Source of the DNA: Bacilli bacterium | GTDB lineage: Bacteria > Bacillota_I > Bacilli_A > RF39 > UBA660 | Assembly (NCBI GenBank): GCA_028684435.1 | Contig: JAQUFX010000001.1 | Location: forward strand, 1 to 34,463 | Direction: 5' to 3' | DNA length: 34,463 nt | The notes under the pieces: generated by a model | What the model was told of the DNA's origin: nothing | The model's database searches: none | Seen by the model: only the letters and a program-made list of their open reading frames with translations | Made by a program: the position numbers and the translations under genes | In this document: positions 17,386 through 26,328 of the stretch, piece by piece | Layout of the letters: each line of letters opens with the position of its first letter | Position numbering within the stretch: the stretch's first letter is position 1

Positions 17386-20300
17386 AACAATTAAAATATG
17401 GAATATTTTTATTATTAAGTTTAGCATTTATTACTGTAGAAGTTAATGCTAATACGGGAATATGTGCTGGGAAAGATACAGATTCTTATGGTTATTGTCA
17501 AATTACACCTGTTAAAATAAATGGTTCAGCTATTGCAGAGCAACCAATAAAATTTACTGATGGTTCATCAGCTCTTATTAATAGTTATTCAGGTTTTGTT
17601 ATTGATAGAAATCAAATGATGTTTTGTATTGATGCTAATTATAATGCTCCGGGAGATCAATTATATGGTATTGCTAGACCATTTAATGTAAGTAGTTCAA
17701 ATTATGATCGTGCTATTGCTAAAGTTTATGGTGCTTATATTAATGAAGTAATATACTTAATGAATGAAGGCAATTCTAAAGAAGCAGCTTATAATCGATA
17801 TTTACAAATGATAAATGTAGTTATGAGAGCAATTACAATTAAATTTAACTATTATATGCAAGGGGGATCATCACAATATCTTATTAATAATTTATTAGCA
17901 TATCAAAATGTAGTTAAACAATTAGATGGTTTAAATCCTCCAGGTAAAAAATTAAAAGAAGATGCTGTTTATTATCCAATTCTTAAAAAATGGTATACTG
18001 CTGCATTAAGCAGTACTGAACCAGTTCAGATTAAAATTGATTTTAGTTCTAAAAATGAAGAAATAACTACTGAATATGTTGGTAATAATTTTACTCAAAC
18101 AATACCAGTAATAGTAAAAGGATTAAGTAAGTTTACTAATACTACTTATGCAATTACTAATCCTAGCTTTAAAATAAAATCCGTAAAATGTGAAAATGAA
18201 AAATTAAATTGTAGTTTAGAAAGTGCAACTCCAATTAATACAAATTTAATACCAAATATAACTGATGATAAATATGAATTTAAAGTAATAGTAAAAGGAG
18301 ATAAAACTAACTTTTTAGATGAAAGTGCAACAAAAGTTATTATTGAATATGAAAAATATCATATTTTAGATATTGATAATTTAGCCGCTTTAAGATATTC
18401 AAATACTAATCAAACAAGACAAAGAATGATTGTATTAATGCCTGAAACTCCTCAAACTGCTAATGTAAAAATAAATATATCTATACCATCTATGTGTGAA
18501 GCTGAAGTTACTGGTGGAGTTCAAAAATATTCTTATGGTGGCACCTCGATGAGTGAACTTCAATATCTAAAAACAGGATGTTGTAATGTAGAATATGATT
18601 ATTTAAAAGATAAGGATGCAAAAGAATATTATTTAGAAAATTGTTCTACTGGTGATGTAATTCATTTAGAAGATGTATGTAATAATGAAACTAATGAAAT
18701 GTCTCACTCTTATGTATATCAAACTACAATTGACAAGATAATGAATCAAGTTATCGGGGCAGAAGACATGTATATTAAAAAATCTTATTCTCTTAATACC
18801 TTAAAAAACATGTTAACTAAATATGATAATAATATTGATAATGTATATTCAGAAGATAATATATCTCGCCAAAATGATTATTGCAAAATGTATACTAGTG
18901 AAAAACAAGATATATATTATCCGGGAACTGCTGAGTCAACCGGTGGGCGATTTTTTGTATTTCGCGAAATCGGTACTAATAATTTTTTACAACCTAAAGT
19001 AAATGGGGAAATTTATGCTGATTTCCATACAGATGTGAATAGATGGTTTGAAGATTATGAAAAAGCAATAGAAATTGAAAAAATCACATATACTTTATGG
19101 CAACATGAACTTAACTTAGCTGATTCTGTTGCTGTCGCTTATTCTAATCCAGAAGATAAGGTATGTACTTATGAATGCGGAACTGAGGAAGAACCAGAAA
19201 CATGTGAGGCAGATTATACATATTATTCTGGAACATCTAAAGGAATATATTATTTCGCAAATGGAAATACTCAATCACGAGAATATTCGAGTTGGGAGAC
19301 TTATACACCATGTTCTGGATCACCTAGACCACACACAAATGTTCCGGGAAAAGAAAATGATTATAGACAAGCGAAGTCTAAAAGAGAAAATTTAGAAAAA
19401 TATAAAGAAGAATGTGAAGCGAAAACTAATATTAAAGATGATTGGAAATATCAATTATCTCCTGAATTAACATTTTATTATAAACAAAAAGTAAATGCTT
19501 TAAGTGATTCTAACTCTTCAGAAACTATAACTGAAACTGTACCTATGGAAATTTCTAAAGAAAATGTTAAATATTGGGAAGGAGTAAGTAAAAATCCTCA
19601 GTTAATTAATGGCTCACTTAAAGGAACTGAAAACATAAAACCATATTCATTTTGGTACGGTGGAGGTAGCTCTAAAGTTAGTAAATCTTTCCCTTATGAT
19701 AATAATATCGATTATCAAATAGGTTATACCCAAGAATTATTTTATAAGCCATCAACCTATTATTATAGTTTAGTCCCATCAGGTAAATATATAACATCAA
19801 AAGAGAAAAAAGAAGGAACAAGTGTCATAGATGTTGGATATGTATTTAATGTTGAAATAACAAATTATGAAGGTGTATATGAAACATGGTTTGAAATAGA
19901 AGATATTGGTCATTTAATGAAAGATCCATCTGATAAACCAAAATTAAAATCAAATGTTCAAAATTCTGTTGATGATTATATAGATAAAAATAAAGATAAA
20001 TATTTAGATCATGAAGATAAAGTAAATACTGAATTATTTGCAAGTAAATGCTTTTATGACAATAAAGAAGTATTATATCAAAGAGATTGTCTAGATTGTA
20101 CTGATCCTAATTTTGAAGCTCAATTCTTTTATCGCACTGTTTCAATCAATAATATTAATCCTAATAATCGTACTAATACTAATTGGACATCAAATAAAGG
20201 TAATCAAGCTAAAGGATCTGTTGAATCATTAGGTGATAAAATTTATAATGATAAAACTAAAAAATATTTAGAATATTCATTTACGTTAGATCCTAGTGAT

Positions 20301-20549
20301 ATGAATGAAATGAAAAAACATAATAAAGATAATAAATATACTAATTTTCAATTAAAATGTAAAAATGGTAAAGAATGTGAAAGTGATTTTCTTACTTTGT
20401 GGGCGAAAAAATCTAATACTGAAGATATACTAACTGATACTAGAAATAATAAATGGAAATATTTTATAAATGGTGCTTGGACTAGTGGTAAAATATCAGA
20501 TTATGGAGGATATCCTCCCGAAACAGAAATTCTAACTGATTGGCCATAA
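17382..20549 (+). CDS. 1055-aa secreted Cys-rich protein, possible degenerate thioester-adhesin-like N-domain
   Basis: Signal peptide (MKQLKYGIFLLLSLAFITVEVNA); 'MMFCIDANYNAPGDQLYG'; many Cys pairs (CCNVEYDYL, CTYECGTEEEPETCEADY, CLDCTDPNF); no C-terminal TM or LPXTG. Confidence 0.7.
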   Translation: MKQLKYGIFLLLSLAFITVEVNANTGICAGKDTDSYGYCQITPVKINGSAIAEQPIKFTDGSSALINSYSGFVIDRNQMMFCIDANYNAPGDQLYGIARPFNVSSSNYDRAIAKVYGAYINEVIYLMNEGNSKEAAYNRYLQMINVVMRAITIKFNYYMQGGSSQYLINNLLAYQNVVKQLDGLNPPGKKLKEDAVYYPILKKWYTAALSSTEPVQIKIDFSSKNEEITTEYVGNNFTQTIPVIVKGLSKFTNTTYAITNPSFKIKSVKCENEKLNCSLESATPINTNLIPNITDDKYEFKVIVKGDKTNFLDESATKVIIEYEKYHILDIDNLAALRYSNTNQTRQRMIVLMPETPQTANVKINISIPSMCEAEVTGGVQKYSYGGTSMSELQYLKTGCCNVEYDYLKDKDAKEYYLENCSTGDVIHLEDVCNNETNEMSHSYVYQTTIDKIMNQVIGAEDMYIKKSYSLNTLKNMLTKYDNNIDNVYSEDNISRQNDYCKMYTSEKQDIYYPGTAESTGGRFFVFREIGTNNFLQPKVNGEIYADFHTDVNRWFEDYEKAIEIEKITYTLWQHELNLADSVAVAYSNPEDKVCTYECGTEEEPETCEADYTYYSGTSKGIYYFANGNTQSREYSSWETYTPCSGSPRPHTNVPGKENDYRQAKSKRENLEKYKEECEAKTNIKDDWKYQLSPELTFYYKQKVNALSDSNSSETITETVPMEISKENVKYWEGVSKNPQLINGSLKGTENIKPYSFWYGGGSSKVSKSFPYDNNIDYQIGYTQELFYKPSTYYYSLVPSGKYITSKEKKEGTSVIDVGYVFNVEITNYEGVYETWFEIEDIGHLMKDPSDKPKLKSNVQNSVDDYIDKNKDKYLDHEDKVNTELFASKCFYDNKEVLYQRDCLDCTDPNFEAQFFYRTVSINNINPNNRTNTNWTSNKGNQAKGSVESLGDKIYNDKTKKYLEYSFTLDPSDMNEMKKHNKDNKYTNFQLKCKNGKECESDFLTLWAKKSNTEDILTDTRNNKWKYFINGAWTSGKISDYGGYPPETEILTDWP

Positions 20550-20566
20550 AAGGATGTGAATAATAA

Positions 20567-20980
20567 ATGAAAGAAAGTTTATGGGGCTACTGGCTTGTGG
20601 TTTTAGGTTTATTTATAATATCTGTAATGATGTTATTACAAAATTATACAACTACAAGCGAACAAGACTATTATTTACTAAAGGAAGTAACTGAAGCAGC
20701 TATGGCTGAATCATTAGATTTAGCTCATTATAGATTATATGGTGAAGTTAGAATTATTAAAGAAAAATTTGTTGAAAACTTTTTAAGGAGATTTTCAGAA
20801 ACAGTAAATATTAATAAAACTTATAAAATTGATTTTTATGATATCTATGAAGCTCCACCTAAGGTTAGCGTTAAAGTTACAACTAGCACTCAAGAATATG
20901 CCATTATGTCTGATGCAGGAGAATTTGGTGTTGTTAATAAAATAGATTCAATTATTGAAGTATTAAATGAGGAGGAATAA
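20567..20980 (+). CDS. TadE/minor-pseudopilin-like single-TM protein
   Basis: 'MKESLWGYWLVVLGLFIISVMMLLQNYTTTSEQDYYLLKEVTEAAMAESLD': N-terminal TM with following helix; in Tad operon. Confidence 0.6.
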   Translation: MKESLWGYWLVVLGLFIISVMMLLQNYTTTSEQDYYLLKEVTEAAMAESLDLAHYRLYGEVRIIKEKFVENFLRRFSETVNINKTYKIDFYDIYEAPPKVSVKVTTSTQEYAIMSDAGEFGVVNKIDSIIEVLNEEE

Positions 20981-20982
20981 AA

Positions 20983-21810
20983 ATGGGGAATATAGGGATA
21001 TCGATAAAAAGATTTTTAGGTAATAAAAATACGGTTACAATTTTAGGCGTTTTAATTGGAATAGGGGTAATATATTTTGGTTATAACTGGAGAGTAAATC
21101 AAGCGATTGAACCTCAAACTGTTCCTTTTGCTAAAGAAGAAATACTTGGTAATGAGCTTATTACTGATGAGAAAATAGGAACAGTTAAAGTTTCTAAAAA
21201 TATGGTTGAAACAACCGATAATCTAATTACTAATCAAGCCCAAGTAAGAGGAAAATATGTTAGGTATGATACAACAATTCCTAAAGGGGGACTATTTTAT
21301 AGTTCGCAATTAATGTTAGAAGAAGAATTACCTAATTCGGTTATAAAGGATATACCAGAAGGATACACTTTATATAGTCTAGCAGTAGATTTACATAGTA
21401 CTTATGGTAATTCTATAATGCCTGATGATTATATTGATTTATATTTTAAAGCTGTAAATGATAATAATTTTGTGATGTTTGGTAAATTTATCGAAAGTAT
21501 AAAAGTTTTAGCTGTAAAAGACTCGGCTGGAGAACATGTCTTTTCATCATCTTCGGATGGAGATCCTGCAGAATTACTATTTGCTGTACCAGATGATTAT
21601 TATTTACTTTTAAGAAAATCAGGTTTTATAAATACCAATAATATTGAAATAATACCAGTTCCAAGAAATAAAGATTATAGTGAAAATCCTACTGATACAG
21701 TTATTACTAGTGAAGAAATAAAAGCTTTTATAAATTCAAAAGCGGTTGATGCTAGACAAAATGTTGGAACTAATCCAATCGATACAGAATCAATAGAAGT
21801 AACAGAATAA
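20983..21810 (+). CDS. CpaB/RcpC-like SAF-domain protein
   Basis: N-terminal TM, SAF-like 'VRGKYVRYDTTIPKGGLFYSSQL', 'MPDDYIDLYF' and 'LFAVPDDYYLLLRKSG'; precedes the ATPase. Confidence 0.7.
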   Translation: MGNIGISIKRFLGNKNTVTILGVLIGIGVIYFGYNWRVNQAIEPQTVPFAKEEILGNELITDEKIGTVKVSKNMVETTDNLITNQAQVRGKYVRYDTTIPKGGLFYSSQLMLEEELPNSVIKDIPEGYTLYSLAVDLHSTYGNSIMPDDYIDLYFKAVNDNNFVMFGKFIESIKVLAVKDSAGEHVFSSSSDGDPAELLFAVPDDYYLLLRKSGFINTNNIEIIPVPRNKDYSENPTDTVITSEEIKAFINSKAVDARQNVGTNPIDTESIEVTE

Positions 21811-21838
21811 AGTTTAAGAATAAAAAGGAGGCCCAAAA

Positions 21839-22939
21839 ATGACAGATGCAATTTTTTCGCAATTAGATTTTGGTCCATTAAATGAATTTATTAACGATGA
21901 TAATATTACTGATGTTTCATACAGTAATAGTGGCCAAGTATGGCTTAAAACTCTCGATAAAGGGGTTTATCAAGTTCCAAGACCAGAGATTAATAATGCT
22001 TTAATGGAAAAGCTTGCTTTTCAGTGTTCAAATGTAATGGGAAAAACATTTAATATGGCTCATCCATTTTTAGATGCTGAAAGCGCTGAACTTCGTTTAA
22101 ATTTTGTTCATGATTCAATTGCAACAAATGGAATAGCTTGTGTTATTCGTAAAACTCCAGCAAAAATAAGATTAAAAAAAGAAAAATTATTAGATGAAAA
22201 ATATGTTACATTGCAAGTTCATGATTTTCTTATTAAATGTGTTGAAGGGCATTGTAACATTATTGTCAGTGGTGAAACTGGTTCAGGTAAAACAGAACTT
22301 GTTAAATATCTAGCAAGTCATACTAAAGAAAATGAAAAACTTATTACAATTGAAGATACATTAGAACTTCATCTTGATAGAATATATCCCCATCGAGATA
22401 TAGTGGCAATGAAAACAAATAATATTGCTTCTTATACTGATGTTCTTGTTACTTGTATGAGACAAAATCCAAGGTGGATTTTATTATCTGAAGTACGTAG
22501 TGCCGAAGCAGTAATGGCAGTTCGTAATTCGATTTCATCAGGTCATAATATTTTATCTACTATTCATTCCGATAAAGCTGAAAGTATACCAATGAGAATG
22601 TATTCATTACTTGAAGGAGATCAAGATATTGAGCAATTTTTATCTTCAATTCATAGGTATGTTCAACTTGGAGTATATGTAAAAGGATATATGAGTAAAG
22701 AATTAGGTAATTTTCATCGGGAAATAATGGAAGTTTGCGAATTCTATGTCGACGAAAATAATATTGCTCGTAAAAATATTATTTATAAAAAAATGATGGA
22801 TGGAACCTTCTTTATGAAAAATCCTACTAAATATTTACTTGAATATTTATCTATTCAAGGAGTAATTCTTCCTAATGATACATTTAAATTAGGCAGTGAA
22901 AATGATGGAAGTCAAAAAGAAGTTAAAATGAATTCATAG
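21839..22939 (+). CDS. tadA: Tad secretion ATPase (TadA/CpaF family)
   Basis: Walker A 'IIVSGETGSGKTELVKYLASH', 'LITIEDTLELHL', 'MRQNPRWILLSEVRSAEAVMAVRNSISSGHNILSTIHSDKAESIPMRM'. Confidence 0.93.
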   Translation: MTDAIFSQLDFGPLNEFINDDNITDVSYSNSGQVWLKTLDKGVYQVPRPEINNALMEKLAFQCSNVMGKTFNMAHPFLDAESAELRLNFVHDSIATNGIACVIRKTPAKIRLKKEKLLDEKYVTLQVHDFLIKCVEGHCNIIVSGETGSGKTELVKYLASHTKENEKLITIEDTLELHLDRIYPHRDIVAMKTNNIASYTDVLVTCMRQNPRWILLSEVRSAEAVMAVRNSISSGHNILSTIHSDKAESIPMRMYSLLEGDQDIEQFLSSIHRYVQLGVYVKGYMSKELGNFHREIMEVCEFYVDENNIARKNIIYKKMMDGTFFMKNPTKYLLEYLSIQGVILPNDTFKLGSENDGSQKEVKMNS

Positions 22940-22959
22940 TATAAAATGGAGGTGCAAAA

Positions 22960-23853
22960 GTGGAATTACTTGTTTTATTATTAATAGCAATATTTGTATT
23001 AACTTATCGAAAAAATACCGGCGATAATTTTTATAAATTTCTTATGAATGAATTAGGAAATATTTATGGTAAATATGCACCTTATAGTTTTCAAATGGTC
23101 CGAGAAAAAACAAAAGAATTAGGTCAAGAATATACTATGAAAGAATATATTTCTCAAATTGTTATATTTGGTTTCTTTGGAGCCGTAGTAGGTTTTTTAT
23201 ATTTTCAAAGTATAATATGGGCAATATTTTATGGTTTAGCTGCAATAGCTTTTATACCTTTTTTAGCATATTTAAGATGCCAAAGAGTATATAGTGAGTA
23301 CATATTTGAACAAATACAAGTATATACAACTAATGTTATTATGGAGTTTAATACAACTCAAAGTTTTGTTAGAGCACTAGAAGGAGTAGCTGAATCAGGA
23401 GTATTAGAAAGTCCAGTATTAGATGATGTCAAATTAATGATAGAATTATCTTATCAAAATGGTACAATAGATGAATCTATTCAATATTTTGATAATAAAT
23501 ATCCCTATTATATGGTTAAAAATATGCACCAATTATTTTTGCAAATAACTAAAGAAGGAGCTAAAGATTCAGGTGAATCTTTAGAGAATATGCTTTTAGA
23601 TATTGATATGCTCGTTGAAGGTGTATATAGAGATAAAATGGATAGAGCAACCTTTCATAAGAAATTTTTGACATTTGGTTTTGCCTTATATTTTTTAGTT
23701 ATGTTAACTCAATTTCTATTAGGTAGTGATAATTATATAAAAATGTTAGAAGAATGGTATGTTCAGTTTTTACTTCATACTATTTTAGTAATAAATACCT
23801 ACTTTTTGATAAATGGTGAAAAATTTTATAATGAAGATACGGGGGCTGAATAA
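22960..23853 (+). CDS. tadB: TadB-like inner-membrane platform protein
   Basis: T2SF-like layout: TM pair, cytoplasmic helical domain, C-terminal TMs; follows tadA. Confidence 0.75.
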   Translation: MELLVLLLIAIFVLTYRKNTGDNFYKFLMNELGNIYGKYAPYSFQMVREKTKELGQEYTMKEYISQIVIFGFFGAVVGFLYFQSIIWAIFYGLAAIAFIPFLAYLRCQRVYSEYIFEQIQVYTTNVIMEFNTTQSFVRALEGVAESGVLESPVLDDVKLMIELSYQNGTIDESIQYFDNKYPYYMVKNMHQLFLQITKEGAKDSGESLENMLLDIDMLVEGVYRDKMDRATFHKKFLTFGFALYFLVMLTQFLLGSDNYIKMLEEWYVQFLLHTILVINTYFLINGEKFYNEDTGAE

Positions 23854-23855
23854 CG

Positions 23856-24647
23856 ATGTTAATAGAAGTTTTACTATTAGGAGTCCTTTTATATATTATT
23901 TTAGAATATAATGGCAGTATTAGTACCAATAAATTTATTGTTGACAATAGTAGTATATTTATAAAATTAAAAGAAAAAGATTATGATTTTTATGTCAAAG
24001 CCAAATATGGAGACTCAATTGATGTAGAAAAATTATTTAATATTAGATTGAGAAATGGATTATTTGTAATATTAATAATGATCTTTCTTTTTATAACTAA
24101 TTTAAATTTTGCAAATATTTTATTTTGTATAATAGCAGGCTATGGGGTATTTAAATTATCTTATTTGTCATTTAAAAAATATTATAAAGCTCATTTACAT
24201 CAGATTGATTTAATGCTTCCATATTATTTAAAAAATTTAGAAATATTAGTTCAACATTATACTGTTCCAGTGGCATTAGGTAAATCAGTGTCAGATGCTC
24301 CTAAAATTTTTAGAGAAGGCTTAAAAACTTTAATTGAAAAAATTAATGCCGGTGATAGCACTATAAATCCCTATATGGAATTTGCAAGAGATTATCCTGT
24401 AAGAGATTCAATGAGAATGATGAGGTTGTTATACCGTTTAAGTTTAGGTAGCAATGAAAGAAAACAAGAACAATTATTAACTTTTTCTCGTAACATATCA
24501 AATTTACAACAAAAAGCTAGAGAATCAAGATATAAAGAAAGATTAGAAAAAATGGAAAGTAAAACAATGGTCATGTTAGTAACTACAGGGGTAGGGGTTA
24601 TGGCATTGTTAATTATTTCAATTTTAATGATGTTTACATCGGCGTAA
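23856..24647 (+). CDS. tadC: TadC-like inner-membrane platform protein
   Basis: 'DLMLPYYLKNLEILVQHYTVPVALGKSVSDAPKIFREGLKTL...RLLYRLSLGSNERKQEQLLTFSRNISNLQQKARESRYKERLEKMESKTMVMLVTTGVGVMALLII'. Confidence 0.75.
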   Translation: MLIEVLLLGVLLYIILEYNGSISTNKFIVDNSSIFIKLKEKDYDFYVKAKYGDSIDVEKLFNIRLRNGLFVILIMIFLFITNLNFANILFCIIAGYGVFKLSYLSFKKYYKAHLHQIDLMLPYYLKNLEILVQHYTVPVALGKSVSDAPKIFREGLKTLIEKINAGDSTINPYMEFARDYPVRDSMRMMRLLYRLSLGSNERKQEQLLTFSRNISNLQQKARESRYKERLEKMESKTMVMLVTTGVGVMALLIISILMMFTSA

Positions 24648-24674
24648 AACCTAGCAATTAAAACAAAAAAATAT

Positions 24675-24702
24675 AAAAATTGACATATTTGTCAATTTTT
24701 TT
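24675..24702 (+). terminator. Terminator of Tad operon
   Basis: AAAAATTGACA-TATT-TGTCAATTTTT plus further Ts. Confidence 0.85.
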
Positions 24703-24712
24703 CATTTTAGGG

Positions 24713-24741
24713 TTGATTTTTATAAAAATAATAGATATAAT
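24713..24741 (+). promoter_or_regulatory. SigA-type promoter for orphan ncRNA
   Basis: TTGATT (24713-24718), 17 nt, TATAAT (24736-24741). Confidence 0.8.
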
Positions 24742-24744
24742 ATA

Positions 24745-25140
24745 ATTGCTTAAGGTAAATTAGAACAATCAATTAATGACTTGCATAATTTTTCCATAAG
24801 AAAAGTTATGCATAAAAAATTATTAGAAATAATAATTTTAAAAATTTATTTATTAAATTTAACAAGATAATTTTTACTAAAATTAAAATTATTAAAAATT
24901 TAATAAATGATAATTAATTTTGTTTTAATTAGTAATGAAGTTTTACGAAAGTAAAATCTTATCTACGGTAAGCGGGACAATTGTTTTCGGAGAGTGTGTT
25001 ACTCCAAATGATAGGTAGTTACCGGGTTGTACTGATAATACTCCGCAATTATATATATTATTTTTTTAAATAAATATAATGTATATTGTAGCTATTCATC
25101 AAACCAAACTAGGTATTTTATCAGAGTATCTAGTTTTTTT
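24745..25140 (+). ncRNA. Structured non-coding RNA, family unknown (core approx. 24745-25055; transcript may run to the terminator at 25106-25140)
   Basis: 550-bp gap with no ORF; own promoter and terminator; 13-bp hairpin 24782-24812; GNRA hairpin 24940-24957; CGGTAA/TTACCG helix; end-closing AATTGC/GCAATT; locally GC-rich core in an AT-rich genome. Confidence 0.7.
25106..25140 (+). terminator. Intrinsic terminator
   Basis: AAACTAGGTA...TATCTAGTTT followed by T-run. Confidence 0.8.
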
Positions 25141-25143
25141 GTG

Positions 25144-25172
25144 TTGCAATAAGTTCTTCGATTTGTTATAAT
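25144..25172 (+). promoter_or_regulatory. SigA-type promoter for ATPase cassette
   Basis: TTGCAA (25144-25149), 17 nt, TATAAT (25167-25172). Confidence 0.75.
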
Positions 25173-25200
25173 TTATTATAGAATAGAGGTTTATTAAGGG

Positions 25201-26328
25201 ATGAATGATTGGATTAGTGTATATAAAAAAAATAAAAAAATCAATCTTTATCAATATATGTATTTAATATCTAACATATTGTCAATTGATAACAAAAAAA
25301 TCTTAGGCAGTAAAAAAAGAACCTCAGAAATTTTAGAAAAAATATGCGATATATATATAGACGAGATTTATTTAAAAAATAATAAGAAAAATAATTTAAG
25401 TAATATGTTTATTGAAAATAAATATATTGATGATTATAAATTACATAAAGAGATATATTCTACAGTTAAATATTTTATAAATAATAATATTGTACTTGAT
25501 ATTAAAAATAATGAAAGAGATATTATATTAATTGCTGTATTTATTAAATTAGTTATTAAATTAGATAGTTTAACTAATCCATTTACAAGTGAAAAAATAA
25601 ATATATATAATTTAGCTATTGAATATATAAATTTATATCATAAAATAGATTTTATTTATTTAATAGATGAAGGCAAGAAAAATACTAAATTATTAATTGA
25701 AACAATTAAAATAAACTCTATAAAAGAAAAAAAGTTTTTTAATATTTTAACCAATAATAACTCATTTAATAAATATATTAGAATAAATGAAAATGTTTCT
25801 TGTTATATTACTCAATATAATTACTATATCGAAAGATTAGAAAATTATGATATAAAACCAATTAAAAATGTGTATGAAACATCAAAAACAGATGAGCAAT
25901 TCACTTTTATAAGTATTGAATTAGCAATTATTACCTTATTAAAAGAAATGGCCGTTCAAAAAGATTTAAGCACATACTTAATCCCTGTTAAAAAAGATTT
26001 TTTTGAAAAAGACAAAAATATTAAGGATTTAAAATCGGTATTTGAATTAAAGATAATTAATAAAAAAATAAAATTACTTATAAATTATGATGACATAAAT
26101 AATAATTTACTTAATATATTAAAAAGAAATAAAATAGATTATTATATATATTGTAATAAAAATGCAACTATAACCACTTTTGACGAGAGTGAAAAATATG
26201 TTTTTAGTAAAGAATTTATTAAAAAACATCAACTTGAAGCAGCAAATAATGTTATACTAGAAACAATAAATGTATATATGAAAGATAATGATATAATATT
26301 TTTGAAAGATAAGGAGATTAAAATATGA
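25201..26328 (+). CDS. Hypothetical 375-aa protein, first gene of ATPase cassette
   Basis: Intact ORF, 4-nt overlap with next gene; no family recognised. Confidence 0.7.
   Translation: MNDWISVYKKNKKINLYQYMYLISNILSIDNKKILGSKKRTSEILEKICDIYIDEIYLKNNKKNNLSNMFIENKYIDDYKLHKEIYSTVKYFINNNIVLDIKNNERDIILIAVFIKLVIKLDSLTNPFTSEKINIYNLAIEYINLYHKIDFIYLIDEGKKNTKLLIETIKINSIKEKKFFNILTNNNSFNKYIRINENVSCYITQYNYYIERLENYDIKPIKNVYETSKTDEQFTFISIELAIITLLKEMAVQKDLSTYLIPVKKDFFEKDKNIKDLKSVFELKIINKKIKLLINYDDINNNLLNILKRNKIDYYIYCNKNATITTFDESEKYVFSKEFIKKHQLEAANNVILETINVYMKDNDIIFLKDKEIKI

Noticed and set aside
19129-20043. Small ORFs (19129-19395 +, 19846-20043 -) within the 1055-aa gene
   Set aside because: Alternative-frame shadows inside a long intact ORF.
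24745-25140. RNase P RNA, tmRNA or SRP RNA
   Set aside because: No GAGGAAAGUCC/ACAGAA (RNase P), no tag-peptide ORF with tRNA-like ends (tmRNA), no GGAA-capped SRP helix motif seen.
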